The notes beneath the pieces were generated by a model. It did no database searches and was not told the DNA's origin. It was given only the letters and a program-made list of their open reading frames with translations. From the NCBI RefSeq assembly GCF_017255185.1, contig NZ_JAFKCZ010000009.1:202778-266777 (forward strand): DNA of 64,000 nucleotides, in the 5' to 3' direction. The stretch comes from Parahaliea mediterranea. Its GTDB lineage: Bacteria; Pseudomonadota; Gammaproteobacteria; Pseudomonadales; Halieaceae. The translations under genes were made by a program, and so were the position numbers. Of this stretch, positions 54,101 through 62,311 are shown in pieces; positions within the stretch are counted from its first letter, which is position 1; every line of letters starts with the position of its first letter.

Positions 54101-56565
54101 TGCAGATCACCGCCCTGGTCCCGGATATCCGCAACCCGGGCCAGTATGTGTCCGTGGCCACCTTGGTGCCGGAAAATCCGGGCGGCAACCTCGGCACCAC
54201 CTACAACCTGGGGCCGCTGGTCAGCCGTATCGGCCCCCTGCGTTTTGTCAGCCGCGACATTTTCCCGGCCCAGGTCGAGCGCCTGCAGCGCGACCCCACC
54301 GGGGTGATCTTCCGTATTTCCAACTACAACATCGAGGACGAGGACGGCCGCAACTTTGCCTTCAGTTCGCAGGAAGTCAGCGACCGCACCACCTCCTTCA
54401 TCATCGACTTTGGCGGCCTCGACCTGAACGGCGACCAGGTTGGCGACAACGACACCGAGTTCTACCGCGTGGCGACCAGTTTCGGTCGCGAGATCGGCAG
54501 CGTGGTCGATGCCATCGCCGCCGAAGAGGGTATCGGCACCGACGAGGTGCTGGCCCTGTATGGCCTGCTGCCCGGCGACAGCGACAGCCTGGTCAGCTAC
54601 AGCCTGTCCGGCAAGAACCTCGGCGTGGTGTTCCACGATGTGATGCGGGACGTGCTGGGCCTGCGACACTACGACGCCGCCAGCGACAACGCCAACCCGC
54701 AATTGCAACGGATCAGTTACGCCACCGAATTCAACAGCGACGGCGTGGAGCGTGTCACACGCATCCGCCGCGCGGTTTCCGGCAGCGGCCGGCAGTGGTC
54801 GCTGCTGACACCCAGCGGGCTGATCCTGGACGGCCAACTGTCCTTCAGCGATGGGCCGATCGGCCCGGACGACCAGGTATTGCTGCCCGGTACCGGCATC
54901 AATCTCGCCTACGTACAGGACAACGACAACGACCGGATTCCGGCGCGCCAGGAGTACGCCCGCGGCTGTGACGACAACGACCCGGATTCGGACCAGGACA
55001 GCTTGACCGACTTTTTCGAGGAGTTCGGCCTGGAGGACGGGCGGCCCGAAAGCGAGCGCTGGTGGATCGACATTGTCGGTGTTGGCCGCTACGAAGGGTT
55101 TTCCAGCTGCAGTGCCGTGGATACCGACGGCGACGGCCTCGACGACCTGAAGGAGTACCAGACCGGCACCGACGCCAAAAAACCCGATACCGACGACGAC
55201 GGCATCAGTGACTACGACGAGCTTTACGGCTATATCACCTACCTCGACTACCCCTTCGACCCCTCGGTAAACGCGGGCCTTTGGGGCTGCAGCGAAGTCG
55301 ACCCCAACGACCTTCCCACCGAACCGGCGTATACCGATAAAGTCATCCTCAACTGCATCTCAAACTTCCTCAACCCGGATACCGATGGCGACGGCGTGAA
55401 CGATGGCGACGAGCGCTATTTCTTCGCCAATCCGAACTACGCCGATATCGACGACGTGCAGGATCTGGATAATGACGGCCTCGCGGGCTTCGAGGAAACC
55501 GGCGGTTGGGACGTGAACTTCACCCTGGCTGGCGTGACCAATCGCTGTGCGATCGACAATGGAACTACCGCTCCCGCCTGTACTTCGGTGAACATCGGGG
55601 GAATCAACATCAACACCTTCGGCGGCCTGGCGCCCACCTCCAACCCCGCGGATCGCGACACCGACAACGACGGCGCGCTGGACGCCCAGGAACGCGATGC
55701 AGGAACCCACCCACGAGTGAGTGATACCGACCTGGATGGCCTGGACGACAATATCGAGATCAGCGGCGAGGCGCCTGACCCGCTGCGGGCAAACGGCAGC
55801 GAAGATGTTATCGCGATCTTCACCGACCCCCGTAACAATGACTCGGACGGTGACGGTTTCGTGGATGGCGATGAACTCACGCCCTGGCGGGTCCGGGTCG
55901 GCCCCACGCAAAACCACTACAACGTTTACTCCGATCCCAGTGTCGACAATGCGGATTTCGACGGGCTCTCCGACCGGGAGGAGTTCAATGCCGGCACCGA
56001 CCCCGGCAATCCCAACACCGACGGCGACCCCTGGCAGTGGGACGACGGTCCCGAGGTGTCGTTGAACATCGACCCGCTGGATGGAACCGACATGTGCGTC
56101 AGGGCACGCGTCACCGACCTCTACTGGGAAGGCGCCTGCACCGCCTGTGACGATATACGCGCGGACGTGCGTTTCGGCTACAAGACCGGGGGCGCCACCA
56201 CCGTATACACCAAGAGCTTCTTCGACGACGTGATCAGAAGAACCCGCCCCGCCAGCAGCAATCCGCGCTACTGGGGGCAGTCCGTCTATATGCGCATCAA
56301 CAGCCTGACCGACCTCATTCTCACCGTGGAGGACCCGGAGATATACGACAATGCCTGGACAGGACATGACACCAGCCGGAGCTCGACGATCGAAATCACG
56401 GACTTCGACAGCGCGACGGATGACAAGAGCGAGTACGTCACCTTCCGCATCGACGGTGGCAGCCTGCCCAATACCGCGCTGATATCCGTCTCCGTTGAGA
56501 TCATGACACCGGCGGATCTGCAGGCGGACCCGGCCGCGTGCCAGGATATCGCTCCCCTGCCCTGA
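51103..56565 (+). CDS. Giant calcium-binding lipoprotein with an anthrax-PA-like toxin segment
   Basis: 1820 residues. Lipobox LSAC (Cys24) and a Gly/Ser linker are followed by about four Ig-like repeats (residues 50-710; for example VLLTFDTRLSANSAEN and VRVVFSQAMDDSAEVAGNY). From residue 717, five TSP3-type calcium motifs (TDTDGDGLADNEE, and similar) run to about 850. Residues about 857-1230 look like the oligomerising, pore-forming part of binary toxin B proteins: a Ser/Thr-rich strand region (STHSRTSEVSDKVSAGV, TAGYEHSWSSSWSKES) and VIFRISNYNIEDEDGR with TTSFIIDFGGLDLNGDQVGD. Ten more calcium motifs (about 1275-1640) and a 160-residue C-terminal domain follow. It probably sits on the outer surface. 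The toxin resemblance is by eye; function is unknown. Confidence 0.7.
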   Translation: MDCIHSLQAKHWGAALLLVMLSACGGGGGGSSSGGDTPTAPPPAPEPQPGAAEVTAARSLSPHYIEVSFDQPVSMEDIELADYVLLDGEGNPLQILEAQPNGDDSSARLVVSPGELMPLEEYRLTHPSMPDGDIVLVGDPAVEPRLESVVTLSVTELLLSFDSEMSQQSTQNLDAYLVIPLENDRPAPGAEPLPVTAAELLADQRRMILTTASQDNRSYRVEVRNITNVNNTYINPDYSRTTIVGMGEDDTQPPEIIDAHVDNSNQLALSFSEPVCRTGGNPGNYTVRYCLPPANSNTCAANADQFQASVNQVELDEFCTAATLATSFIPEGALINVSVANVIDNTGNVLDDDRVIVPETPRDVAAARPRLSSAISLNNREVLLTFDTRLSANSAENDSYYRILAAENGSPRIEAGELVVQSAALQGDGRTVLLRTGTQAVREYLVRATNIANAAGQAFIDPQYSSAVFFGRGSVDSDVTPPEITRVIRGGAGVVYAEFSEPLCDTGGDETLYELSYCLPRDGATSCSGSTPLPVTEARLNNYCTRVALSNDDLPANAIVSVRVSGLTDAAGNPAAGGTQSFEVPPYSSPVDDEGTLPPPPVVVGAASSGNTTVRVVFSQAMDDSAEVAGNYAVSQRNVNGEAGSLAVTGAAFSGDDRTVVELTTLSQNDVTYQLSVIGVSDSFGQSFQVRATNAGFVTANTAQFAGTPPNGGSVTDTDGDGLADNEEQRGWVTRVSNSNGQVVEREVTSDPFSADTDGDGLDDRVERQLNTDPRNRDTDSDGLADAHEYNGIFSQPTHQDSDGDGLADGEEVNFYRTSPLLVDTDGDQIPDDDEVVLANRNPRLADLPQPVFEIQSLTLELDVRFDESNESGTSELEQRNVSTTLTQSNSSTHSRTSEVSDKVSAGVTASTEFEIDPAKAGIPKAKIGLEVTAGYEHSWSSSWSKESVRATQDEYNQSLSTAAEVSESSTVSRRIEAAEVSTQLYLSSAGDVAFSISDLQITALVPDIRNPGQYVSVATLVPENPGGNLGTTYNLGPLVSRIGPLRFVSRDIFPAQVERLQRDPTGVIFRISNYNIEDEDGRNFAFSSQEVSDRTTSFIIDFGGLDLNGDQVGDNDTEFYRVATSFGREIGSVVDAIAAEEGIGTDEVLALYGLLPGDSDSLVSYSLSGKNLGVVFHDVMRDVLGLRHYDAASDNANPQLQRISYATEFNSDGVERVTRIRRAVSGSGRQWSLLTPSGLILDGQLSFSDGPIGPDDQVLLPGTGINLAYVQDNDNDRIPARQEYARGCDDNDPDSDQDSLTDFFEEFGLEDGRPESERWWIDIVGVGRYEGFSSCSAVDTDGDGLDDLKEYQTGTDAKKPDTDDDGISDYDELYGYITYLDYPFDPSVNAGLWGCSEVDPNDLPTEPAYTDKVILNCISNFLNPDTDGDGVNDGDERYFFANPNYADIDDVQDLDNDGLAGFEETGGWDVNFTLAGVTNRCAIDNGTTAPACTSVNIGGININTFGGLAPTSNPADRDTDNDGALDAQERDAGTHPRVSDTDLDGLDDNIEISGEAPDPLRANGSEDVIAIFTDPRNNDSDGDGFVDGDELTPWRVRVGPTQNHYNVYSDPSVDNADFDGLSDREEFNAGTDPGNPNTDGDPWQWDDGPEVSLNIDPLDGTDMCVRARVTDLYWEGACTACDDIRADVRFGYKTGGATTVYTKSFFDDVIRRTRPASSNPRYWGQSVYMRINSLTDLILTVEDPEIYDNAWTGHDTSRSSTIEITDFDSATDDKSEYVTFRIDGGSLPNTALISVSVEIMTPADLQADPAACQDIAPLP

Positions 56566-56599
56566 CCGAAACCGGCGGGCGCCGAGGCATCCCTGCGAG

Positions 56600-57175
56600 C
56601 TACTGCCCGGCGCTCAACTGGGCTTTGAGCCACGACCGGGCGAAGCGCAAATCCCGGTCGAGGGTGCTGCTGGACAGCCCGGTCACTTCCTCCAGCTCGC
56701 GGAACGACAGGCCGCCAAAAATCTGCAGGTCGAGCAGGTCGGCCTTGCGCTGGTCGAGTTCGGACAGCTGGTTGAGCGCCCGGTCCAGGCTCAGCAGGTC
56801 TTCGTGATTGGGGGTCTCGGCCGCCGATTCCGACGCCAATGCCACGCTCAGGGTCAGCTGGCGGTTGCCGCCACCGCGCTTGGCGGCGGCCCGGGCCTTG
56901 GCGTGGTCCACCAGAATTCGCCGCATCATCCGCGAACACAGGGCATAGAAATGGCTGCGGTCCCGCCAGTCGACGTCGATCGGGGACAGGCGGCCAAACA
57001 ATTCATGCACCAACGCGGTGGGCTGCAGGGTGTGGCCGGCCTGCTCGGAACGAAACGCGGCCCGGGCCCGTTTGCGCAGCTCCTCGTAAACCAGCGGCGT
57101 GAGCTGGTCGAGCGCCGCGTCACTGCCGGCGCGCCACTGCTTCAGCAAAGTGGTTACCGGTTCTTCAGCCCCCAT
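56600..57175 (-). CDS. ECF-family RNA polymerase sigma factor
   Basis: About 191 residues from the ATG at 57175 (GGGGG 7 bp upstream); further in-frame starts at 57190 and 57241 exist. Region 2 (YEELRKRARAAF, HFYALCSRMMRRILVDHAKARAAAKRGGG) and region 4 (ELDQRKADLLDLQIFGGLSFRELEEVTGLSSSTLDRDLRFARSWL) match the sigma-70 ECF subfamily PF07638/TIGR02999. No anti-sigma gene is adjacent. It converges with the giant lipoprotein gene. Confidence 0.92.
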   Translation of the reverse strand: MGAEEPVTTLLKQWRAGSDAALDQLTPLVYEELRKRARAAFRSEQAGHTLQPTALVHELFGRLSPIDVDWRDRSHFYALCSRMMRRILVDHAKARAAAKRGGGNRQLTLSVALASESAAETPNHEDLLSLDRALNQLSELDQRKADLLDLQIFGGLSFRELEEVTGLSSSTLDRDLRFARSWLKAQLSAGQ

Positions 57176-57339
57176 TGTTATCGCCCCCATCCATGCCTGC
57201 TCTTTAGGTCCCGCCGCTTCCCCGCCCGCCACAGTGTGCACGACACGTGATTTCTACGAGACCGTAACAAAAGGAGCACGCAGTGTAACCGGACTTTGCC
57301 GTGAATCTACTACAGCATCCGGATTTCCGCAGCGCTTTT

Positions 57340-58119
57340 CTACTGCAGGGATTCCAGGTGGAGCAAGGTGCTGAGGTAGGCCACATAGCGCGTGCTGCAT
57401 GCCGGAGACAGCTCGCGCATGGTGGCCAGGGCACGCGTGGCGAGCTTCTGCGGGTTCAGCGGCCCGGATTCCTCCGGGGAGTTGGCGATGGACGCGCTCA
57501 CCAGGTGTTCCACCCCGGCGCGCTGCGCCGCCTGGCGGTAGCGGCGCGCGGCGCGCAACTCCACGGTGCCGGGCGCGTCCACGGCGTAGGCGGCCAGTAA
57601 TTCCCGCTCCTGGCTGCGCACACGATCGCTGAAATCCCCGCTACTGTCGTTGGCCGCGAGATGGGTGCTGGCCGCCAGCTCGCGGGTCAATGCCGCCAGC
57701 GCGCTGTCACCCCGCGCGCGTTGCAAGCGGCGCTCCAGGCGCACAAGCGCGCCGATATCGTGACAGGCCAGCAGGGACTGCAGGTCCCCGGCCCGGTCCG
57801 GGTGGGCCGCCAACAGGCGCTGGCCGAGATCTTGCGCCCGCGCCCGATCCCGGTGCAGCCCGTCGAGGTAGCCCCCCAGCGCCGCCTGGGCGCGCCGCTT
57901 CAGGACCCCGGCGCTCTCGCCGCCCAGCGCATCGGCGCGACGCAACAGGCCGCGAATAAAGCCGAGGCGCGGCGCGTCGCGGCAATGGTCCGGGCGGGCT
58001 TCCAGTGCATCGAGGGTCTGGGCCAGTGTGTCCGGGGACAGGTCGCGCGGCCGTGGCGGGGGCGGCAGTGTCCCGGGCGGCGTTTGCGCGCCGGGCATTT
58101 CGGAGGGGTCGCCGTCCAT
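57340..58119 (-). CDS. DUF2894 family protein
   Basis: About 259 residues from an ATG at 58119; a GTG at 58152 is an alternative that overlaps the OmpA-like gene. It is a soluble, Arg/Ala-rich helical protein with a Pro-rich N-terminus (PPGTLPPPPRPRD) and a conserved C-terminus (ALATMRELSPACSTRYVAYLSTLLHLE). Members occur with DUF802, OmpA-like and DUF3348 genes, as here. Function unknown; it presumably serves the motor-like complex encoded upstream. Confidence 0.8.
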   Translation of the reverse strand: MDGDPSEMPGAQTPPGTLPPPPRPRDLSPDTLAQTLDALEARPDHCRDAPRLGFIRGLLRRADALGGESAGVLKRRAQAALGGYLDGLHRDRARAQDLGQRLLAAHPDRAGDLQSLLACHDIGALVRLERRLQRARGDSALAALTRELAASTHLAANDSSGDFSDRVRSQERELLAAYAVDAPGTVELRAARRYRQAAQRAGVEHLVSASIANSPEESGPLNPQKLATRALATMRELSPACSTRYVAYLSTLLHLESLQ

Positions 58120-58126
58120 CGGCGGA

Positions 58127-58774
58127 CTATTCGGCCGATTCACCGGCGCCACCGCCTGTCATTTTCGGTACCGGCGCCATTTCCACGCGGCGGTTGCGGG
58201 CCCGTCCCCCGGCCTCGTCATTCGAGGCCACGGGCTGCTGGTCGCCGAAGGCCGAGGCGAACACCAGCTCGGCGGGCATGCCCGCCGTGATCAGCGCCCG
58301 GGTTACCGTCAGGGCGCGCTGGGCGGACAGCTCCCAGTTGTCCTGGAAATGCAGGTTGCCGTCCTGGATCGGCAGGTCGTCGGTGAAGCCACTGACCATC
58401 AGCAGCTCGTCGCGGTCCGCCAGGTAGACCTGCAGCGGCTTGATCAGGCTGCGCAGCAATTCGCGCCCCTCGGGCTGCAACTCGGCGGAGTTGAGCCCGA
58501 ACAGCACGCTGCCGCTGATGCCGATGCGCCCGTCACTCAGGGAGATACGCCCCGCCGCCAGCGGTCCGGCCAGGGCCTGCTCCAGCACAATGCGGCGCTC
58601 CTGCTCCGCCTCGCGGCGGCTGGTTTCCTCGGCGAGGCTGCTCGCCAGCTGCACCTGGTAGCCCACCACCCACACCAGGATCAGCACGAATACCCCGACC
58701 AGGCCGGCCATCAGGTCGCCGAACACGGCCCATACCGGCGTATCGTTGGACAGCTCCTGGTCCAGCTCGCTCAT
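58127..58774 (-). CDS. OmpA/MotB-like stator subunit (ZorB-like)
   Basis: 215 residues from an ATG at 58774 that overlaps the DUF802 stop (TGATG). A single N-terminal membrane helix carries an acidic residue near its start (VWAVFGDLMAGLVGVFVLIL, Asp20), as MotB/ZorB use to conduct protons. After a linker, the C-terminal OmpA domain has the peptidoglycan-binding pattern (VSGFTDDLPI, NWELSAQRALTVTRALI, GRARNRRVEM). It is the B subunit to the MotA/TolQ-like protein encoded just upstream. Confidence 0.88.
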   Translation of the reverse strand: MSELDQELSNDTPVWAVFGDLMAGLVGVFVLILVWVVGYQVQLASSLAEETSRREAEQERRIVLEQALAGPLAAGRISLSDGRIGISGSVLFGLNSAELQPEGRELLRSLIKPLQVYLADRDELLMVSGFTDDLPIQDGNLHFQDNWELSAQRALTVTRALITAGMPAELVFASAFGDQQPVASNDEAGGRARNRRVEMAPVPKMTGGGAGESAE

Positions 58775-61113
58775 CAACCCGCGACCTCGGCCCCGGTCTC
58801 GAACAGTTCTTCCTGGCGACCGAGCTGGCGCAACTCCTCGATGATTTCCTTCTGCGAGAGTACGCTGTGATCGATGATCTCCCGCGCCTGGGCCACGTAG
58901 TAGGCCAGCTGTTCATCGCTGCGCGCGCTGGATTGGTCCATGGCCTGCTCGATGCGATCCAGGCTGTCGATCAGCGCCTGGTTGGATTCGCTGAACTGCG
59001 CCACCGCCAGCCCGAAGGACTCGCCGAGGCTCGCCACCTCGCCGGCGCCGCCGGCCACCTCGCCCGCCAGCGCCGACATGCGCGCCACCCCGGCATCCAC
59101 CTGCTCGCCAAAACGCTCACCCACTTGCTCGAGGGTCCCGGCGGAGGACTCGACCATGCGCGCCACGGCGTCGCGCTGGTCCGAAGAGGCGTTTTCCAGG
59201 GAGGCCATCAGCGTCTGCACCTGGTCCAGCACCAGCTGCCGCTCCTCGAGCAGCTGGTTGTCCCGCTCGATGCTGTTGGACAGCTCTTCACGCAGTTTTG
59301 CGATCACTTCGGCGGCGGCGCGCGGAGTCTCCGACGCGGTTTCGATCAGGCGCGCCATCGGCGCTTCCAGCTCCCGGCCGAGCCCGGCCAGGTGGTCCGC
59401 CACCGTGGATTCCAGTTCGGCAAGCCGGGCCGCCGCCGCGTCGCCACGCGCTGCCTCGGCATCGCGCAGCTGGCGCAGTTCCGCGGCCACGGACGCCGAC
59501 AGGTCCGCCATGCGTCCCTGGTGCCCTTGCAGCCACTGTTCCTCGGTGGCCACCCGCGCCTTGACCAACTCCTCCGCGCTGCCCATCAGGCGCGACACTT
59601 CCGCTGTCAGCTCCCGCGCCTGCTCGCGCTGCGATGCGGTGAGCTGCTCGGTGGCTCCAGACACGATCCGTACCAGTTCGGCGGTGGCGCCGGACAAGGT
59701 GTCGTCCAGCGTGCCGGCGGACTGCGTCAGCGCCTCGTGCAACTGCACCGCGCTGGCGGAAAGCTGTTCGTTGAGCGCGCCGGAGGTGTGGGCCAGCTGT
59801 TTGTCGAACGCTCCGGCCGCGTGCGACAGCTTGCCGTCGAGCTCAGCGGTGGTGTCCGAGAGGGTCCTACCCAGTTCCGCGGCGGTTTGCGCGAGGGTCT
59901 CGGTCATGGTTACCGACGAACGCGACAGGCTTTCGGTCATGGTTTCCGACGAGCGCGACAGGGTTTCAGTCATTGCCTCCGACGAGCGCGACAGGCTGCC
60001 GTTCAGCGTCTGTGTGGCCTCCGCCAGCGACGCCGCCAGCTCCTCGACCAGGCGGCCATTGGCGCTGGACTGCGCCTGCGTGGCTTCGCGGACGCAGGAT
60101 TCGATCGTCGCGGTGGCCTCGGCCAGGCGCGCGGACTGCGCCGACAATTGCTCGGCGCTCAAGTCCGCGATCCGGCCCTGGCTGCTCTCGCTGTGCTCGA
60201 CAAAGCGCGCCATGGCCTGCTCCAACGGGGGACGGATACTTTCACCGGCCAGGCGGCCGCTCTCGGCGAGGCTCTGCTGCAAAGAGGCGCCGACGCTCTC
60301 CGCCAGGCGGCTGAAGTCCGCGCCCGCCGCTTCGTGAAACCGCGCCTGGTTGGCGCTGAGGGTATCGTTGATATCGCTGCCCATGCGGGCGAGCTTGTCG
60401 GTCAGCGCGTCCAGGCGCTCCACCACGACCGGCAGCGCGGCGGACTGTGCCTGCATGGCGTCGAAGGCCCGCTGCCGCCGGAAGTCCACGGCATATTGCG
60501 GAAACGCCCGCCGCGCGACGCTGTCCAGTTCGCGGCTGGCGAGTAGGCGCTCGCGCCGGCTCAGGGTCGAGGCCAGCCCGAGCATCGCGGAGGCCGCCAC
60601 CCCGGCCACCGAAGTGCCAAAGGCCACGCCCAACCCGGCGATCGGCGCCGCGAGCCCGGCGCGGATCGCCGCCAGCTCGGTATTGCCCTGCAGGGCGATC
60701 ACCGCGCCGGACAGGGTATCGACCATGCCAAAGAATGTTCCCAGCAGGCCCAGCATTACCAGCAGCCCCACCAGGTAGGGCGTAAACACCGGCGCCGGCA
60801 GGCCGGCCTGCCCCAGCTCGATGCGCTGGCGCACGGCGTGGCGCAGTGAGGTGTCCAGCTGGCCGAGCCAGGCGGGCAGCGGATCGTCATCGGCGGTATC
60901 GCCCTGGCTGGACGGCGCTTTGGCCAACGCGCGCTCCAGGCTGGCGGTGGCCCGTCGGTACCACAGCAACTCGGTGACACCCATGCCGTAGGCCACGGCG
61001 ATCAACGCCGTAACCGCCAGCGCCAGGGCGTGATCGCCGATAAAGCTCGCCCCCATCCACACAATGGCCACCGCGCCCAGCAGGCAGGCAGCCCAGTAAA
61101 GCAGTCTGTTCAT
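58774..61113 (-). CDS. DUF802 protein: MotA/TolQ-like channel with a long helical tail
   Basis: 779 residues. Four membrane helices: about 5-24, 28-52, 112-140 (LVGLLVMLGLLGTFFGMVDTL) and 153-181 (GLAAPIAGLGVAFGTSVAGV); the last two read like the proton-channel helices of ExbB/TolQ/MotA/ZorA. The remaining about 590 residues are a polar, Ala/Ser/Glu-rich helical tail, including twelve 11-residue repeats (364-495, for example SRSSETMTESL), so a long right-handed coiled coil is likely. ZorA in Zorya systems has a comparable cytosolic tail. The gene is coupled to the OmpA-like gene and to DUF3348 by 4-bp overlaps or less. Confidence 0.87.
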   Translation of the reverse strand: MNRLLYWAACLLGAVAIVWMGASFIGDHALALAVTALIAVAYGMGVTELLWYRRATASLERALAKAPSSQGDTADDDPLPAWLGQLDTSLRHAVRQRIELGQAGLPAPVFTPYLVGLLVMLGLLGTFFGMVDTLSGAVIALQGNTELAAIRAGLAAPIAGLGVAFGTSVAGVAASAMLGLASTLSRRERLLASRELDSVARRAFPQYAVDFRRQRAFDAMQAQSAALPVVVERLDALTDKLARMGSDINDTLSANQARFHEAAGADFSRLAESVGASLQQSLAESGRLAGESIRPPLEQAMARFVEHSESSQGRIADLSAEQLSAQSARLAEATATIESCVREATQAQSSANGRLVEELAASLAEATQTLNGSLSRSSEAMTETLSRSSETMTESLSRSSVTMTETLAQTAAELGRTLSDTTAELDGKLSHAAGAFDKQLAHTSGALNEQLSASAVQLHEALTQSAGTLDDTLSGATAELVRIVSGATEQLTASQREQARELTAEVSRLMGSAEELVKARVATEEQWLQGHQGRMADLSASVAAELRQLRDAEAARGDAAAARLAELESTVADHLAGLGRELEAPMARLIETASETPRAAAEVIAKLREELSNSIERDNQLLEERQLVLDQVQTLMASLENASSDQRDAVARMVESSAGTLEQVGERFGEQVDAGVARMSALAGEVAGGAGEVASLGESFGLAVAQFSESNQALIDSLDRIEQAMDQSSARSDEQLAYYVAQAREIIDHSVLSQKEIIEELRQLGRQEELFETGAEVAG
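59629..60024 (-). repeat. Twelve in-frame 33-bp (11-residue) repeats in the DUF802 tail
   Basis: Residues 364-495 read as twelve consecutive 11-mers, each ending in Leu (or similar). Three neighbouring units (59893-59991; SRSSEAMTETL, SRSSETMTESL, SRSSVTMTETL) are nearly identical at DNA level, implying recent duplication. Confidence 0.85.
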
Positions 61114-61814
61114 TTAGATTCGCTGTGTAAGTGTTCTTCCAATGCCTCAACCAGCCCCTGTACCGGCAGCAGTCGGGCCTCGATCTCGGCCAATAACAGG
61201 GCCTGCACCTCGCCCTTCAAACGCGTTTCCACCGCGTCCCCGCCCTCCCCGCGCAATTGCTCCAAGCGGGCTTTTACCCGCGGGGGAATACCGGCAAACA
61301 GACGCCGGCTGTGCACCAGCAGAGCATCGCCCAGGGCGCCGTCCAGCGTCGCCAGCTGCGCCAGTTGCGGCGCGCAGCCGGCAATGGCGTCGCGCACCCG
61401 CTCCTGCAACCCCCGCACCCGCGCCTCCATCTCTCGCTGGTTGGCGGCGTAAAACTTGCTGTAGGCCTCCGCGGGCGGCGGCGCGCCTGTCTCCGGTTCC
61501 GGCTCCGGCCAGCGGATGCGGGTGGGGCCGCGTTCCGGGTCCAGGCTGCGCATCACCGCGCCGATCATCGCCGCGTGCACCCGCAGGAAGTCCTCCCGCG
61601 CCCGCGCGCCCGGCTCCGCCGCCGGCTCGTACTCCAGACGGGGCAGGCCGTCCAGGGTTTCCGCCAGGTCAAAGGAGCTGGACAGGTCGATCAAACGTCC
61701 CAGTCGCTGGGTGAACTGCTCCGGCGCCACGGCCGGGGCGCCGCTGTCCCAGGCGGACAACAGGCTTACCAGACGCGGTTGGACAAAACTGCTTGCGGAT
61801 GGAGTTCGGGTCAT
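61110..61814 (-). CDS. DUF3348 family protein
   Basis: About 234 residues from the ATG at 61814 (MTRTPSASSFVQPRLVSLLSAWD); the frame is open to 61841. Soluble and helical, with the conserved N-terminal FVQPRLVSLLSAW, FTQRLGRLIDLSSSFDLAETL and RVKARLEQLRGEGG. First gene of the DUF3348-DUF802-OmpA-DUF2894 operon; its stop overlaps the DUF802 start by 4 bp. Function unknown. Confidence 0.85.
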   Translation of the reverse strand: MTRTPSASSFVQPRLVSLLSAWDSGAPAVAPEQFTQRLGRLIDLSSSFDLAETLDGLPRLEYEPAAEPGARAREDFLRVHAAMIGAVMRSLDPERGPTRIRWPEPEPETGAPPPAEAYSKFYAANQREMEARVRGLQERVRDAIAGCAPQLAQLATLDGALGDALLVHSRRLFAGIPPRVKARLEQLRGEGGDAVETRLKGEVQALLLAEIEARLLPVQGLVEALEEHLHSESK

Positions 61815-62311
61815 TGATGGTCGCGGGTGGAAGCGGCCCACGCCCGCGCCATTATTCTGTCAGCTAATTTATTGATTTAGCTGTACTTTTTTGGGAGGCA
61901 AAGCCGCAAAAACAATCGCCGCATTATACGTGGGTGCCGGGGGATGGCAATACCCGTCCCCGCTTGGGGGCGCTCCCGGCCGGCGCGGCGTGGCGGATCG
62001 GGCCACTGGGTGAATTGAGCATGGTGCCCGGAGCCGGAATCGAACCGGCACGCCTGCAATAGGCGGGAGATTTTAAGGAAACATCTCAGCTCTTTGAGAG
62101 AATTTGAACAAACACTATTATCTTTTATTTTTCAGGTAGTTATAGGGCTTTTTTGCCACCCACTCTTTGAAATTGATTTTCAAACTTGCCATTTTTTGCC
62201 AATTTTCGTCTACTATAGGTCTACTACGAAATAGACGGGAGACTCTTTGCAGATTTTTGGGCCCGCCCCTGGCTGCATTATCTTACCTGTTTACTATGGC
62301 GGACTGAGGAC
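61815..62311. other. Chromosome/element junction and integrase promoter region
   Basis: Left part: the upstream region of the DUF3348 operon. At 62022-62076 lies a tRNA-Leu 3' fragment (separate entry). From 62080 the DNA is distinctly AT-rich; three TTGCCA words (about 62152, 62186, 62197) and two GTCTACTA words (62208-62215 and 62219-62226, 11 bp apart) may be integrase or regulator sites. No gene. Confidence 0.5.
62022..62076 (-). other. Truncated tRNA-Leu (UAA) 3' portion, attachment site
   Basis: On the minus strand 55 nt match a tRNA-Leu(UAA) from position 33 of the anticodon loop to the CCA end: TTAAAATCTCC (anticodon TAA kept), a long variable arm, T-loop GGTTCGATTCC, acceptor 3' strand CTCCGGGC, discriminator A, CCA. 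The 5' half (it would need GCCCGGAG) is absent; unrelated AT-rich DNA follows. This is what integration into a tRNA gene leaves at one end of an element. Confidence 0.85.

Noticed and set aside
56600..57175. ECF sigma factor as direct regulator of the giant lipoprotein
   Set aside because: The genes converge at their 3' ends, no anti-sigma gene is adjacent, and the lipoprotein promoter is 5.5 kb away; proximity alone is not evidence.
59629..60024. 33-bp repeats as a CRISPR or minisatellite
   Set aside because: They are in frame within the DUF802 gene and encode 11-residue helical units with no spacers.
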